This document shows, piece by piece, positions 1 to 14,676 of a stretch of DNA of 64,000 nucleotides. The DNA is from Bombus terrestris (lineage: Eukaryota; Arthropoda; Insecta; Hymenoptera; Apidae): NCBI RefSeq assembly GCF_910591885.1, contig NC_063277.1, positions 1,364,001 to 1,428,000 on the forward strand, read 5' to 3'. Under the pieces are notes generated by a model. The model searched no databases, was not told the origin of the DNA, and saw only the letters and a list, made by a program, of their open reading frames with translations. Each line of letters opens with the position of its first letter. Position 1 is the stretch's first letter. Both the position numbers and the translations under genes were made by a program.

Positions 1-81
1 TGTAATCTAAAAATAAATAATTTTGCAAAAGATATTCCTATATTAAATAAGCATATATATTTCATGTAAAATACTTTATAC

Positions 82-3000
82 CTTGAAATTTGTGTAACAG
101 AATCATGAAGTTCCTGTTCAAGTTGCATTACTTTCCTTTCTAGAACTTCAATACTATTTGTTGCTTTATCTAATGCAACATCTTTTTCCTGAAATTTATT
201 TCATTAGGCAAAATTTAATTCAATACTTTAAAAAATTAAAATTATAGAATAACTTTTAACAGAAAAATTAGAACATTGTAATTTAGAATATAAACTGAAA
301 TATTATAGAATAATATAATCAAAAATAGAACCGCTCAAATTGACTCTCGTGGACAAAAGCACTTGTTGCTACCGCGGGCAAATGATGTTGATAATTTTTA
401 AAACATAACGGTGAAAACAGTGCTAAGGATATTAGCTAATAGGTTTAAATTTTGACATAGAAGATATCTTTAATTTCTATATCCATAAAATACTCTATCA
501 TAGGCCCCTTATCCGCGAAGGCGTGATTAATATGCTCGCTGATCTCTAACACGCTGAGAGATGTTTACAGCAATGAACTGAGCTTATACATGCATAACTT
601 TAATTTGAAGTAGTAGTTTAAGAAAACTATAGATTAAGAATAGAAAATCACAGAACAATTAATCATTCTAGTAAAAATATCTTATAAAATTCATACTTCT
701 ATTGTTTCTCGATATCGATGCACATCGCGCTGTGCTATATCCTTCTCTCGTTCTACTGTGACAAGTTTTGATTCAAGGTCAAGACACTTGGAATTAATTT
801 CTTTTACGTTATTTTCTATAATTTTTAATTCTTCAACTTTTTGATTGGCAAGCTCTAAACTACGTTCTAAATCATCTGCTCGTCTTTGTACGCTTTCCAA
901 TAAAGACTGAACTCGTTGTTTTTCTTTCACTGCTGTATCGCAATTTTTTTCCAATTCTATCATTTTTGTATGTTGAGTCTAAAAAATTGATAAATAAAAA
1001 AAGAAAACGTTAAATATTAAAATACCAAGATACCATACATAGAATTTTTATGATATACTTGGAACTCCTGTTGTTGTTTCTCGGATGACGTCTTTTGATT
1101 TTGTAATGAGTTCTGTAATTTTTTGTTTTCTTCGAGTGCTTGCTTCCAAACCAATTCTAAATCCGAATTTTGTTGTGTTAATCTTTCAATATTATCATTT
1201 AACGATTCGATCTTCAATTGCAGCTTCTTCTTTTCTTTTTCTAATTCCAACACACGAGATGAATTTTCATGAAAAGAACTTTCTTTTAGGGAGTCTATTA
1301 AAGTAATCAATCGACGATTTTCTAATTCAAGTTTTAAAGCCCGTGTTTGTGCATTATTTGTCAATTGTTCAGACAACCTATTATCAGCATGTGCTAAATA
1401 ATATACAAATCTACATTATATTTATATACGATCGATAAATAAGATGTAAATGTATATTAAAAATAATTTTTCTTATTACCTGGTTCTTCAGAATCACTTA
1501 TAGAACTATCTAAGGCAGCTTCATTTGCGGCAGCTTTCGTTAATTTATGTAATTGAGTGTTTTCTTCAACTAACTCTTGATATTTTTCTTTATCAGCCGC
1601 ACGTTCCAAGGCCATGTCATTCAGTAATTGTTTATATTTAAGAATTTCAGACTCAAGTTCCAGTACTTTATCTGCTCTCCTTCTCGATGAATTTAACTGA
1701 TCCTCTAGCATTTCCCTAGTCTCCATTAAAACTCTAAAATAAATGAAATAGGGTGATATCTTATATAAAGAAAATATAATGAAATTATATTCGAAATATA
1801 TGTACAATATATACTATATACTTATATATACTAAACGAAATATATCTAAAATACCTATTATCTTCACGTAGCTCCTCTATGCGTGTTTTATAAAATTCTA
1901 TATCTGTAAGTTTCTCTCTATATCTTACTACTTCTAATTCCAATCGATCGGCACGATCTGCTCTTTCAATTACCGCATCTAATTCGTCTCTATAAGACTT
2001 TGCTGTGCGTGCTTCATGCATTAATTCTTGGTTCTAAAACAAGGACAAAAATTTATATATTATTAATACTTACTAAAAAAATTAATATGTATGGCAAATA
2101 TGATACTTTACCTCTTGTTTTAATTTGGTTACTAACATCTTATGGTACTCGAGTTCTTCTTTACATTCCAACAATGCTTCAGTTTTTTCTTCTCTGCAAA
2201 TATATCACAAAAAAAAGATAGATTAAGCATAAAAATAACTAAAAATATATATACATAAAAGAGATAATATATACAATTCTTGTCGTTGTTTTCTAACTCT
2301 CGATTTCCAGTCGGCCAATTCAACTGCATAGTGATGATTATCTTCACGTTCTGATTTAGCAACAGGGTTAGATTGTTGCACTTTGTTTATTTCTTCAGCT
2401 TCTACGTTGTTTGATGAATCATTTCTTCGAATACCTTCACTTATAACAATATCCCTCCATTTCTGTTATATCAGTAATATTTTATACATTCTTAATAAAA
2501 CATTTTGTTAAAAGATAATATTGATAAAATAAAATTACCTGACGATATAAATCTAGTTCTTGACTCATCATTTTCATTTGTGCAAATAAATATCCCATAT
2601 TTATATTCTCCAATGAATCTTGATTAATAACTATGTTTTGATTATCTGTGACCTAGTAAAGTATTGTTAAATTTTATTATACATAGTGTAGACAATGATA
2701 TAAAAATCTAGAAAACATACTTGTTTAATACATTCTACTATTGCAAGTTGAGTATCAACATTTAATTTTTTTATATTAGTTATAAATTTTTCTTTGTTAG
2801 GACACTGTACAGCACAACCAAGGAGTAATAATAATAACAATTTCATTTCAGGGATACATGACTGCGGCTCCTTGCCTAAACTTATTATATCTGGTAACTT
2901 CAGAATTAAATGACTTAATTCTCCTTCATAAAATTGTTTCATATTATCTACTACGACTTGTAAGTTTTTTATGCGAGTTATTGTATTTCCCTTTGAAGGT

Positions 3001-3395
3001 ATTACTTCATCATACAGTGGTTCCGGATCTCTATGAGATATAAAACATGTAAGAATATTAAATATAAATATTTTGTAAGAGAAAAAATCAATACGAATTT
3101 AAATACATAGAAATACTTACATTTGCAAATATACATTATGTAATAATACACCATCCACCAAATCATTATAATTGCTTAATGAGTTAGGATCCTCTAAGCA
3201 ACTGGTGAACTGTTATATAAAAAAGTATATTTCATTAACTAATTCTCATTAATACGATTAATAATAATAGTCAAGAATCTGTTAAAACTAATATCATGAA
3301 TCATAGAAAATAAATCATAAAATTCTAGAAAATAAAAAACTTACCCATGTTACTAAAGGTCCACACAATAGATCATCAATTTCAGAAGATGCCAT
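82..3395 (-). CDS. Girdin: Girdin/CCDC88 family protein, N-terminal part (gene runs off the left edge)
   Basis: Eleven coding exons on the minus strand: 3345-3395, 3121-3209, 2721-3030, 2539-2652, 2275-2462, 2112-2193, 1855-2033, 1480-1733, 1059-1393, 697-978 and 82-188. They join in one frame for about 663 codons and continue beyond base 1. Residues 1 to about 165 form a HOOK-type N-terminal domain; the tract LLLLLLGCAVQCPNKEKFI is characteristic of CCDC88 proteins. It is followed by continuous heptad-rich coiled coil. The signature YRDELD, then FYKTRIEELREDN, matches Girdin/Daple rather than HOOK1-3. In the family, this half binds microtubules and dynein and dimerises, while the missing C-terminal half carries Galpha-binding and actin/membrane elements. 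The start is the first ATG opening the HOOK domain. Introns are 60-150 nt except the 508-nt one at 189-696. Family assignment is firm; splice sites are predicted by eye. Confidence 0.9.
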
Positions 3396-5275
3396 TCTTA
3401 CGCACTTTCACATTAATTATTAAGATAGTACTTAATAAATAACACTACCATTTCTTCATATAGAAAGATAAAAATAATAGAATAAATATTTTATAATTTT
3501 GTAATGTTAGTTTGTAAAATAGTTGAATATAAGGTACAAAAAAATATCAAATTTTTTAATACAGAATATGTACTCAAGAATGCATTTAATTCTTTCAAAG
3601 ATGAAATATCTATGTATAATACTTTTTAATTTTACGTCTCCCTAAATTTTAAACTTGGTGAAGTGTAACAAATTATATAATATTAATTTCTTTAGAAGAA
3701 TTGTACATTACATATGACAGAATATAAATACTAATATATGCGGACAAATTTAAAAAGATCATAGTTTTATAAAACTAAATACTTTTTGCTTAGTTAAATT
3801 TGCAATTTAGGTAAAAAATAAATTATCGACATATAATTAATTGTGCATCTGTGTATATACATTAATGTAATTGAAGGATTTTGTTATTTCAAGTAACCAA
3901 TTATTAGCCTCATAATTAATTTCAAACGACGCTGATTAATTTAATGTTTCAATAACTTTACCATACAAAACTTTATCTATTCCTTGATGTTTATTCAGTA
4001 GTCACTCTTTATGTATATTTTACTATAGATGCAACTTAAAAGGGAATATAATCACACAATTCTATATACACATTCAATATAAAATATATCGTTTCAATTT
4101 TACAACAGAGTTATTTAGTATATTATCGACATTTACCTTATGAAACATCGTGTGATTTTTACAAACACTAAATTAAAACAATCAAGTATTTATGTATTAG
4201 CTGATATTAGGTTACGGTTACACTGATCGTATTCGAATGACTAGCTCCTCGTTCATATACATACTTCGGCTGTACATGAACGAACAAAATGGATGTATAT
4301 TTGGACGATCAGTTCTATGACACATATTATATATATAAAATGGACATAGATTCGTAAACTCTTACTATTTCGTGGACAATTCTTGTTAAAGGTCCTATTA
4401 AAAAGTGATAGATTAGAGCGGGAAAAATGAAATCTTTATTTTAAAAGAGGAGTATATCATAATTTGTTTCATGATCTGTTGAATCAACCGAATCGATTCC
4501 GAGAATATTTTAGATTGAATATAGAAACATTTTTTTTATATTCCATGTGGGTGAAACTAAAGAAAAATTTAATAAATAATCGGGCAAAAAAATTAAATTA
4601 ATTTGAATGACGTATACGGGTGAATACGGACATTAGACGTGACATTAGACGACCAATGGCGAGCAGTATAATGTACTACCATTGACTATAAGGCGTTTGA
4701 TTCGTTGACGAACGAATATAAGTTACACTGGTTACTAGAGCGTATTCAGACTTTCAGAATGATTCGGATAACTATAGTTTGGTATGATATAAATAACGTA
4801 ACCGTGGTAGGGCTCTGGCTCTGACTGTAGCTTTAAATATAATAAAATCATCGTACGTATAACCTCTTGCATGTATGTTATTGTTCTTTAATAGAAATTT
4901 AATTGTAACCTTATCCTATTCTAAATTTTGAAAATATCTTTGTCATTTTATCAATACATACAAATAAAAACATGTCAAACTATCAAACTAATTACATATA
5001 TGTAACATATAATAACTAAGGCATATATGTATATTTGTGAAACAAAGTTTCAACGATTTTTGAATAATAATTTTTGTTATCTTTTTATATTTTTATATTT
5101 TTCTTTACATTAGCATACTGCTTTTTATTTTTTGGATAAATGTCATAATTCCACGTTTTATCATTGCAGCATGCGAATTGATTATTTGAATGTTGTTTGA
5201 AGGTTTCAACTTTCATTATTTTTGAATGAACATTATAATTTCTACCAGTATAAGATATTTAGTAGATTATGAAAG
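3396..5275. other. Divergent intergenic region, Girdin / MIPEP
   Basis: About 1.9 kb lie between the Girdin start codon and the MIPEP start codon, which point away from each other. The stretch must hold both promoters and 5' leaders. It is AT-rich with a slightly GC-richer patch near 4200-4850. No convincing ORF, RNA gene or repeat family was recognised. Confidence 0.6.
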
Positions 5276-8155
5276 ATGATTCAAGTATTAAAAAAACAAT
5301 TTTCAAGAAATTATAAAAGACACAGAAGTGTTAATACATGGTCATCTCTAGCAACAGCATTCAATTCCATTAGTAAAGAAAAATATGGTTTTGATTTCTT
5401 AAAAAAGGAAACTGTGAGTAATTTTTATTTCTTATGATATCTATAACTATTTTAAACAATATATTAAAAGTTTTAAAATTCTTCTGTATTGCTATTGTAT
5501 ATATAGGGACTATTTGGAATATCTGAGTTAAAGACATCAGAAGGATTTAATATTTTAAAAGACCAAGCAATATCTCAAACAGATGCACTTATAACAGAAT
5601 CTTTAAGTCAAAATAGAAAACGAAAAATGGTGGAAATTTTTGACGATATGTCTGATACATTATGCAAAGTTGCAGATTTAGCAGAGTTCATTAGAGTTGC
5701 ACATCCAGAAAAGCAGTTTGTTACAGCTGCAGAGAATACTTGTCTATTTGTTAGTGGTATTGTAGAGAAGTAATTACCTTTTTGTAAAGACTATATAATC
5801 AATCAATATTTATATTATTTTTAAACACTATCTTCAAATAATATGAAAATTACTTAAAAATTTTTCAGGTTAAATACTCATCGTGAATTGTATAATGCAT
5901 TAAAACATGTTGTGTACAATGGAGATACTCGAGAAACATCTCTGGTGGATAAACATGTTGCAACATTATTCTTGTCTGATTTTGAATTATGTGCTATTCA
6001 TTTACCAGAGTCTATAAGAGAAAAAGTTGTACAGTTGAATTATTATACGTTACAAGTATGTATTATAATATTACATTGTATTACATTATGTTTGTAAACT
6101 TTTTATTATGATTGAAATTTTTTGAACATAGGTAGGCCAGAAGTTTATGGCAGGTACTAGTAATCCAAGAGCAGTAGATGCCAATTTTGTTCCACTTAAT
6201 GTAAGGCAATAGTAAGTATTGCAATTAAATAATTTCGAAAATAACAACGTATTTCTTTCATATGAGATTTGAAGATTTTTTTAAATGTTTCACAGTTTCA
6301 CACAGAAAGATAATAAAATACATGTTCAAGGACTTTATGTAGATTCTCCTAATAATCTTGTTAGAGAAACGGCATATCGTATATTTCTATATCCTGATGA
6401 AGAACAAGAATATCTTCTACAAGAACTTTTGAACTCCAGACACATTTTGGCTAAACTATGTGGTTTCCCATCCTATGCTCACCGGTAGTTTCAAACATTT
6501 GTTGATACAAGTGAAATTAATTAAAACTAGCTAACATTAGCTATATTTGTTATGTATTAAAAGTGAATAATTTATAGAGCTGTTAAAGGAAGTACTGTAG
6601 AAAGACCCGAAGTAATATATGAATTCCTTAATATTTTAAATAATAATCTAAAACTTAGAGCAATGCAAGATTTTAATGAGATGCAAAAGATGAAAGACGC
6701 TGAATCACCTGTAAAACAGGTTTACCAAATTTATTAAATTATGAAAATAGATTACACTATCTTCTATTTTTATACATTTTTTATACATTTTATACATTTT
6801 TATTTTTCGTATGTAGAAAATAATGCCGTGGGATACAGCATATTTCACAACAAAAGCAAAAAGAACTTGGTTGAATATGTCCATTACTGAATTTGCTCCA
6901 TATTTTTCACTTGGTGCTTGCATGGATGGTATTAACATATTAATACAAGCATTGTATGGCATTCGATTGGAGTATATACCAGTTTTATCTGGTGAAGTTT
7001 GGGCAAGCAATGTACATAAAATTGCTGTAATAGACGAAAATGAGGAGGTTTTGGGTTATATATACTGTGATTTCTTTGAAAGAGAAGGGAAACCTAATCA
7101 AGACTGTCACTTTACCATTAGAGGTGGAAGGCAACTACCAGATGGATCTTATCAAGTATAGCTTAAACGAATAAGAAATATATAAAATATAAAATATTAA
7201 TTTAACAAAATTTTAATCACTACTTAAACATTTAATTTCAGAATCCGATAGTAGTATTAATGTTATCATTGCCAGTTCCAACATGGTCAAAACCATGTTT
7301 ACTTACTCCTGCCTCTGTGGAAAATTTATTCCATGAAATGGGCCACGCATTACATTCTATGCTAGGTAGAACAAAATACCAACATGTAACTGGAACCAGA
7401 TGCAGCACGGATTTTGCAGAGGTTCCAAGTGTTTTAATGGAATATTTTGCAAGTGATCCAAGAGTAAGTTATATTCCTGCAACTTAAATAATTATTAAAT
7501 GAATTTTATTTTTTTAATCATATGATATGTATTATGATATCTATTAGGTTGTATCCACGTTTGCTAAACACTTCCAAACTTTGGAACAAATACCAATAAC
7601 ATTATTAGATAAATTATATGCCTCAAAGAACATATTTTGTGCTTCTGAATTACAAAATCAAATATATTATAGCATGTTAGATCAAGTTTATCACAGTTCC
7701 CAATTAGAAAAGCCATCAACCGAAATTTTAAAAGAAATACAGGGTAAATACTATGAACTTCCTTATGTTGAAAATACAGTACGTATTTTTTGCCATTTTT
7801 AATTTCTATAATAAAAGGATATTCATTTGTTTATGTTATAAATTGAAGGTTTTATTTACAGGCATGGCAATTAAGATTTTCTCATCTAGTTGGATATGGT
7901 GCGAAATATTATTCCTATTTAGTATCTCGAGCAATTGCTTCTTGGATATGGCAAACATACTTTCAAGCAGATCCCTTCAATCGAACGGCAGGCGATCGAT
8001 ATCGAAAGGAATGCTTAGTACATGGAGGTGGAAAACCGCCTTCTAAATTAGTATCTGACTTCTTGAATAAGGAAGCTAGCGCTAGTAACTTCGCAAAATC
8101 TTTGCTTTTCGAAATCGACACAAAAATGGAGCATGTAGAAAAATTAAGAGGATAA
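5276..8155 (+). CDS. MIPEP: Mitochondrial intermediate peptidase (M3 metallopeptidase)
   Basis: Ten coding exons: 5276-5413, 5507-5769, 5869-6055, 6132-6211, 6296-6484, 6578-6719, 6817-7155, 7242-7463, 7548-7778 and 7862-8155, giving 694 aa (human enzyme about 713). It is an oligopeptidase of the mitochondrial matrix that removes a short octapeptide from imported precursors after the main processing peptidase. The zinc motif HEMGH lies at residues about 477-481 (exon 8). The third ligand is the Glu of FAEVPS near residue 506. The basic, Ser-rich N-terminus (several Lys/Arg, few acidic residues) fits a transit peptide. The start at 5276 is preferred because an ATG at 5269 is in another frame and closes after 15 codons. 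The gene is convergent with CUL4. Length, motif and order of conserved blocks agree with MIPEP rather than neurolysin or thimet oligopeptidase. Confidence 0.95.
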
Positions 8156-10698
8156 GAAGGCAGTTCGAAAATAACATTTAGAATGGTATCTTTTCAAAAA
8201 TATAAAATATTTATAAACTATTTTTATAAAAGTAAAATAAGACTTTGTAATAAAATGCTTATGAGGTATGATACACTTAAAATAAATATTTCGATCATAA
8301 TTCTAAAAACATAAATAATTTTATAATATGATATGTTATCTTGTAAATAAAATGTAAATAATCAATGTATCATACAAAAAAACATAATTTGAGTTTTTTT
8401 CTTTTATTTTATTACAAGTATGGAATCTTACCCTATTTACAATCTTGATAAATCTACGTACGATTACACAAAAATAAGTTTTTCAACGTAATACAGAGAA
8501 ACGCAGTATAAGGTAATTTATAAGAACAATCAATATTTATACAATTTATTGTTTAATATTGTTCAATTTCAAAACAATCGTTGACAATTTTGCTTTAAAT
8601 GGTAAAAAATGCCTTTTAGGATATTGTTAAAAAATATTGAATAAAATAAAATTCTAATATAACAATAATTTTTTTTCTCTATTTCTTAAAATGACTTCTA
8701 GTATGAGTTTACCATGTACTGCGTTTGAGATGATTTTAATTTATATTAAAACTCTCCATCAGGACTTCCATTAAAATTAGCTAAAGATTCATTAACATTC
8801 TTTTTCATGTTTATACAAAATTCCATTAATAAGCTATTTCGTAATTACATCGACGTAAAACGACTGAACAAGCCACTGGATGATTCAAATCTTATTGATA
8901 GTATTAATATTTCTTCTTCAATCGATCTCTACATTACGAAATTCTGTTTACTTTTTTTCTGGAAGTGTTTTCTTATATAATTCATGGAATATAATTAGAT
9001 ATTTGTATTCACAAAAAAGCACTGGACCTTTTTTTTTTTACAATAATCTGTCTTCGTTTTCAGATTACACTAAAAGAGACAGTAAGAAATTCTGTATTCG
9101 ATTTAATATATGTATAGTTACAGTAATTTCATTTATATTTTATCTTCCTAGAAATTTTATTTTGCACAGCATTTACATGAATTATAAATTATTTCTTTAA
9201 CAAGCATTTGTGAAATAACCTTGTAATACAGAGTTACTAAAGAATAATAATAATTAATTTACATAATAATGAAGCTTATATTGAAAATCATATAAGTTAT
9301 TAGGAGGACAGCATATATTTTTAAGTTTTTTAATACTCTCCATAGAGCATAGTTATAAAGTATAATACAACATAGTATTGAAATATGTAAATTTTAAATA
9401 AAATTCAGAAATTGCATGTTTTTAATTAACTTGAACATCACAGTATGTGTAAAGCAAGTTGGCAACTAGTCATAAATAATTAGTATCACATTAATTTTCA
9501 ATTTTTATATAAAGATAGGAGACATACATTTTTATAAACTTGTATTTTTATCAAGCTACACTTAACTCAAAAGATATGTAAAAAGTAATTAACTATCATA
9601 TTATTGTATTCTTGTCGAAATAGTTATCATAACTTTATGGTGAAAATTGTAAAGTTAATGGCAGAGCATTTATTATTTTATAATAATATGAAACACTTTT
9701 TACTGCTTCCTTTTTATATTATTCAAAACAGGAAAAATTATCTATTAGTACAGAAAAGATTGTATTTAAAAATATCAATTCTAGTAATATGCACTTTATA
9801 AATAAAACATGTACTATGCTTGCAGAGTATTTCATATTATTATCAAACTTTTATTATAAATTTACACATATATATTGCTTTACTATTGTTTTGACAAAAA
9901 TGGACATCATTTGTACAAATTATGCATTTTTCCCTTACTTATAAACTCTGTATTATAAGGTAATGTACAAAAATTTGTTATAGAAATTCATAATAGTATG
10001 TCCTTAATAAGATTTCTTTAAACATTTTGGCGTTCATTTTTTCAATATGCACATACTGTAGTGTTTTATGTCTTTCTTTTCGACATTTCTAAAATTCTAT
10101 AATGAAGTATTTTTTATTCAATACACGAACCTTTATTTTATAATGTATTTCCCACTTGTTTAAAATTATTTCAATGACCAGTACGTTCGACATTCCACAG
10201 TACATTATATCTTTCATTTGCTATAAATTACGCATTTTTATTCACTTTCGATCATCGTATTTTTAATTCTTAGAATATTCTTATTATGTTATTTTCTTAA
10301 ATCCGTATGCTGTTAAAAATTGTTCTGCATATAAAACTGTTGATATATTTTTTAAATGCTGTATCATTTAAGATATTTTTTTGCACATGGTCCTTTTTTA
10401 GCGAAATCCAGAAACAAAAGAAGAATAACAATGGTAAAGCACTAGTTGAAAGAGGATCTTAATTGTCCAGTATTCATTACGCACTATAAAAACCAAATTA
10501 ATAGAGTCCACTCTAAATTTTTTTATCAACTGACCACATGATGCAACATTGTACCAACATTCAATCAGTTTTAAGTTTTCCATTTTTTCCTTATTTAATA
10601 TGTCACATTCACAATAGGCAAACACCAAAACAAATTGGTTTTTTGCTATGAAACACAGTGACCACCCAGCCTAAAATGACTTTGGCATTTGGTTCAGG
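8156..10698. other. Convergent 3' region between MIPEP and CUL4
   Basis: Two and a half kilobases separate two stop codons that face each other. The stretch is very AT-rich with many AATAAA/TTTATT hexamers on both strands, so it probably holds both 3' UTRs. The longest open frames (for example 8880-9200 plus, 10398-10628 minus) have low-complexity content and no recognisable domain, so no gene is called. Confidence 0.6.
8346..8351 (+). promoter_or_regulatory. Candidate poly(A) signal of MIPEP
   Basis: An AATAAA hexamer lies about 190 nt downstream of the MIPEP stop codon. It is a plausible cleavage signal, though such hexamers are common in this AT-rich DNA and the one near 8281 is an alternative. 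Confidence 0.4.
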
Positions 10699-13600
10699 TT
10701 ATGCAACGTAATTGTACTCGTTTGCATTATCTTTATCTCGTTCCATGTAATCCCTATCTATGAGAGATTCAATTCTTTTCTTCAAATCTGCAGGCTGAAA
10801 ACAATTTTCACACATAATTAAACATACACAGATATTTGGAATATATCATTCTATGAGTTAATGATATACCTTTACAGGAAACTTGAGCTGATTGTATAGT
10901 TCACTAATCAACAGATTGTGCGAAAGTGTTTTTCTCATTTTCATAATTCTAACAATAGCTGCATCTATCTGATATTGTCTATCTTGATAGACTCTTTCCT
11001 CTGTAGCTTTTTGTTCCTCGTTCTGAAGAAGGATAAATAAGTAAGCAATTTATTGTTGAAATTTACATTACACAAAAAAAGTAATTAAAGAACTATTCTA
11101 TACCGTTTCTTTCATTTGAATTTGATTTATCTTAATTCTGAATAATTTATTTGTAAAGTCTGCATTAAAAACAAATCTATCATTATCTGCAACGTCTCTT
11201 CCTCTTGGATTTTTTTGTAACACTCTGGCTTTCCCACAAGCTAAGGATTGTAGAGTTCTCCTAAGTTCACCATCTTCTATATTTGTTGCTGCTTTTATAT
11301 CTTCCAAAGACAAGTTATCAGCATCATTAAATAAGATTAACACCAATGCTTGAAACAACGAAACTTGGAGTTCCTTATTACCCTGTTTTGACATTTAAGC
11401 AAAATGTTTTTATGGAATATATATTATTTAATATATACTATTTAATGTAACTATGTAATAAACATTTATTACAATACATAAACAATACCTGATTAAACCA
11501 AGCTTTTAATACACAATGCCCCAAGGTAGGTTGCCATTGTAATTTTCTACCGCTATGTTTTCCCAAATAGAATTTATTAAATACATCTTGATACTGAACC
11601 ATTTCTGGGGGTAATGTTACTTCCATTACAGGATATGTTGGCCAATAACCCATTGTAAGTATTGAAACAGTTAAATCCAAATTACTAGCAGACAATTCGC
11701 TTTGCAAATTTCCTGCATACTAATCCACAGTATAAAATTGTACAATTAATTAATATATACGCAATACATACTCAATATGCATTTTAAGTTGACAATATAT
11801 AACTGAATATAAATATAATACTTACCTGTTTAAAAGCAATATTAATATCTTTACTAAGTTCCATATCTTTAAACATCCCTTCCAATTTACTGGTAAAGCC
11901 ACCACCACATTCTTGTTTCAATTTAGATAACATGGATTTTTCAGCATCAACAGAAGCTGATTTACCAACTAACAAACGTTTGGCCAAATCTTTTTTATAG
12001 AATGCCTCGAATACATCTTTTCCATGAATAAATCTGAACAATACCATGATTTTATCTAATAATCTTTCTAATTCTTCTTCTGTCGCTTCTTTATTACCCG
12101 CCCTTAACTTGCAATCAACAAATTTCGCTGTAGGTACAGAAATAAATTAATTAACGATAGATAACACAAACAATAAATGCTATTATTTCATTAAGGAAGC
12201 TATATACCTATTAATTCAGCAGGTTTGTTCGCACGTTGGTTAATAAAGGCTTCAAAAGCTTCTTTTAAACTATTTGCAAATTTTTCATTCTTATGAAAAC
12301 ATGTATTAACTATATTGTCCATTTTATCTTTGAAATCTAAGAGTTCCTGAACCATAGTTTTATCTTTCTCTGGATCTATAACTATGGTTTTACCTTTTTT
12401 CTGTGAACAAAAACAAAAAGTGTATCTACTCAATTTGCATAGAATAACATTTAAAAATTCGTAAAATACCTTAATATAAGAATTAAAATTTAGACAAAGT
12501 TCTACAAGGCCGTTTTTCACTCGACTATATAAATTATAAAGTAAAGATAAATCATTAATTCTATTTTCATCCAGCAAACCACTTAATCCTTTTTGTAAAA
12601 TGCTGGTAATATGTTCAGATAATAACTGCTTTTCCACTGTGTGTATCAAAGACCATCTATAACAAATGAACAATGATATCATAGTTACAATATCAAATAT
12701 CAATACATTAAAAGTAAATACTTACTTTGTAGATGCATCGAGGTAATGTAACAAACGTTCGTTTTCCTCTTGAAGCCGTTTGTCTACGTGTGCTAAGTAC
12801 TCAGGAACATCGTGTTCATTCATCAGTCGTTGACCTTCAGCAGCATATAATCTTTCAGTAGCAACCAAAAATCTATAAAAATCAAAATATAATGAATAAT
12901 GAAAAATATAGCATACATATTATTTCAATTTGTTTTGATATTAAACAGAAATTCATACTTAGTTTCAAAAGCATCTTGGTAGATTTGTAGATCTGATAGC
13001 ATTCTTAATAAAGACTTAAGAAGTGTTCTATCCACTGTATCACCTTGACGCTCTTTTTCAATAAGCATAAGTAATCCTTCCACTGTACGTGTTTGAACTA
13101 AGTTATTCAGAACAATATACACTCTAAACAAATGTAAACCCATATCCCTAAAACAACAGAAATATTAAGTAATGTATATAAAGAATGTTTCTAATCATTT
13201 TTAATATTCAAAAAATTTGTAAACATACCAAATAGATAAAATACTTGGATTTTGTAATACATATGTTCTATCCAAATATAGAAAAATACTTCTAATCATA
13301 ATCATTTGTCTGCAATGTGATTGCCAACATTCATTCATTTTTTTTAAGAATATATGCCTGTCCATTGATTCTGCTAAAAACTGTTCTATATTTGCTTGTA
13401 CATGAGCTTCTGTTAACCTTGTTAGCTTTGTATATAATGTAGATGCCATCTTATGATTACACATATTTTCAACTGCCTGATAAAGCTCTTCTAATGAATA
13501 ACGAATACTTTTGCTGGTCTGGATTGCAATTACAGCTTCTTGCAACTTCTCCCATGTTTGCTCTTGATAATTTTCAGGCAATTTTGGTTTATCTACATAA

Positions 13601-14676
13601 AATGTACAATTTTTAAAGTATCTTTATATACAAATATTGTTCTTAAAAATATTGTTATATATACATATATACATTACTAATATACAATAATTCATATATA
13701 TGTAATTTTCTTTGATAAAATTTAATGAAATTCTGTAATAAAATTAACATATATGTTACAAATCTTATATCCAGTTAATCACACATATAGTGAAATTAAT
13801 ACAGTACAAATGTTTAATTATTAATTTAATATATTTTTTATAATCATCACACATTGATCTTCCTTAGAAATATTTTATTTTAAAGGAAGAAAAAATAAAA
13901 AAGCCGAGAAATAAAAATAAGATTATAATTACATTCTGATATTTCACTACTCTGTCATTGTTCAAATATTCTGTTCATAATTGTTTTTAATTAGTCATCT
14001 ATAATAATCTATAAAATTAAAGACGCAAATATATGCGCTGATATTTCTAATTAATTACACAACCATTGGTAATCTGAAACTTCTAGTAAACGCATAAAAA
14101 AACAAATAACACGCCTTACAAACGTTTATCCATTTCGGTTTTTCATGATGTCAAGTTAGGTTATGTCAGTTTAGTTTTATTAATCGCATTTATGAGTAAT
14201 TTGGTCTCGGCTACGTAACGTGGGCTGAAAGAGTGTCACAAAAGTACTAATGTCGTATTAAAAATAATGTCGCAATTCACGAAGGCATATTGCCAACCAT
14301 AAATTACACCACGAATCTTCACAAATGGTAGCAGCTGATTTTGAGGTTAGGATGTCCCATGGTCTTGCTTACTTTTGAAGTTTTTGATGACGAGCTTTCT
14401 AGCTGTACCAGGTTTCGCGCTTGCCAAACTTGGTGAAATCTTGTTGACGCCGTTTGGATTCCCAACGGTTAAAGCCGAGAAATTGGCCCTTTTTTGAGTA
14501 TCAGTTGTGGTTGCAGCCGTATCCGTCATGTTTTCAATCTCGTTGATCTCCGTGACCGCAACGGCGGACAGCTTGCTGCGTTTTGCAGCACCAAAGTTTA
14601 ACACCGCTGCGTGATCAGCGGCCGTCCTCTTCACCTGTGCTGTGGCTAGAACCTGAGTCCCCCCGAGCCTAGACAT
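10699..14676 (-). CDS. Cul4: Cullin-4, scaffold of CRL4 ubiquitin ligases
   Basis: Eleven coding exons on the minus strand: 14373-14676, 13229-13592, 12959-13147, 12726-12872, 12470-12656, 12208-12400, 11826-12127, 11489-11719, 11104-11382, 10870-11022 and 10699-10794, giving 814 aa. Cullin-4 bridges the DDB1 substrate module and the RBX1 RING subunit in nuclear and cytoplasmic ubiquitin ligases. The basic N-terminal tail (KRSKL) is followed by cullin repeats. The cullin homology block FIHGKDVFEAFYKKDLAKRL is nearly identical to the animal CUL4 family. The neddylation region IVRIMK places the NEDD8 acceptor lysine at about residue 760, and the chain ends in the typical NEYNYVA-type tail. The tail length is intermediate between human CUL4A and CUL4B. 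AK2 lies upstream in the same orientation. The first intron (13593-14372) holds nothing recognisable. Confidence 0.96.

Noticed and set aside
8880..9200. 106-codon plus-strand frame between MIPEP and CUL4
   Set aside because: Phe/Ile/Tyr/Ser-rich translation typical of AT-rich 3' UTR; no start context, domain or splice partner.
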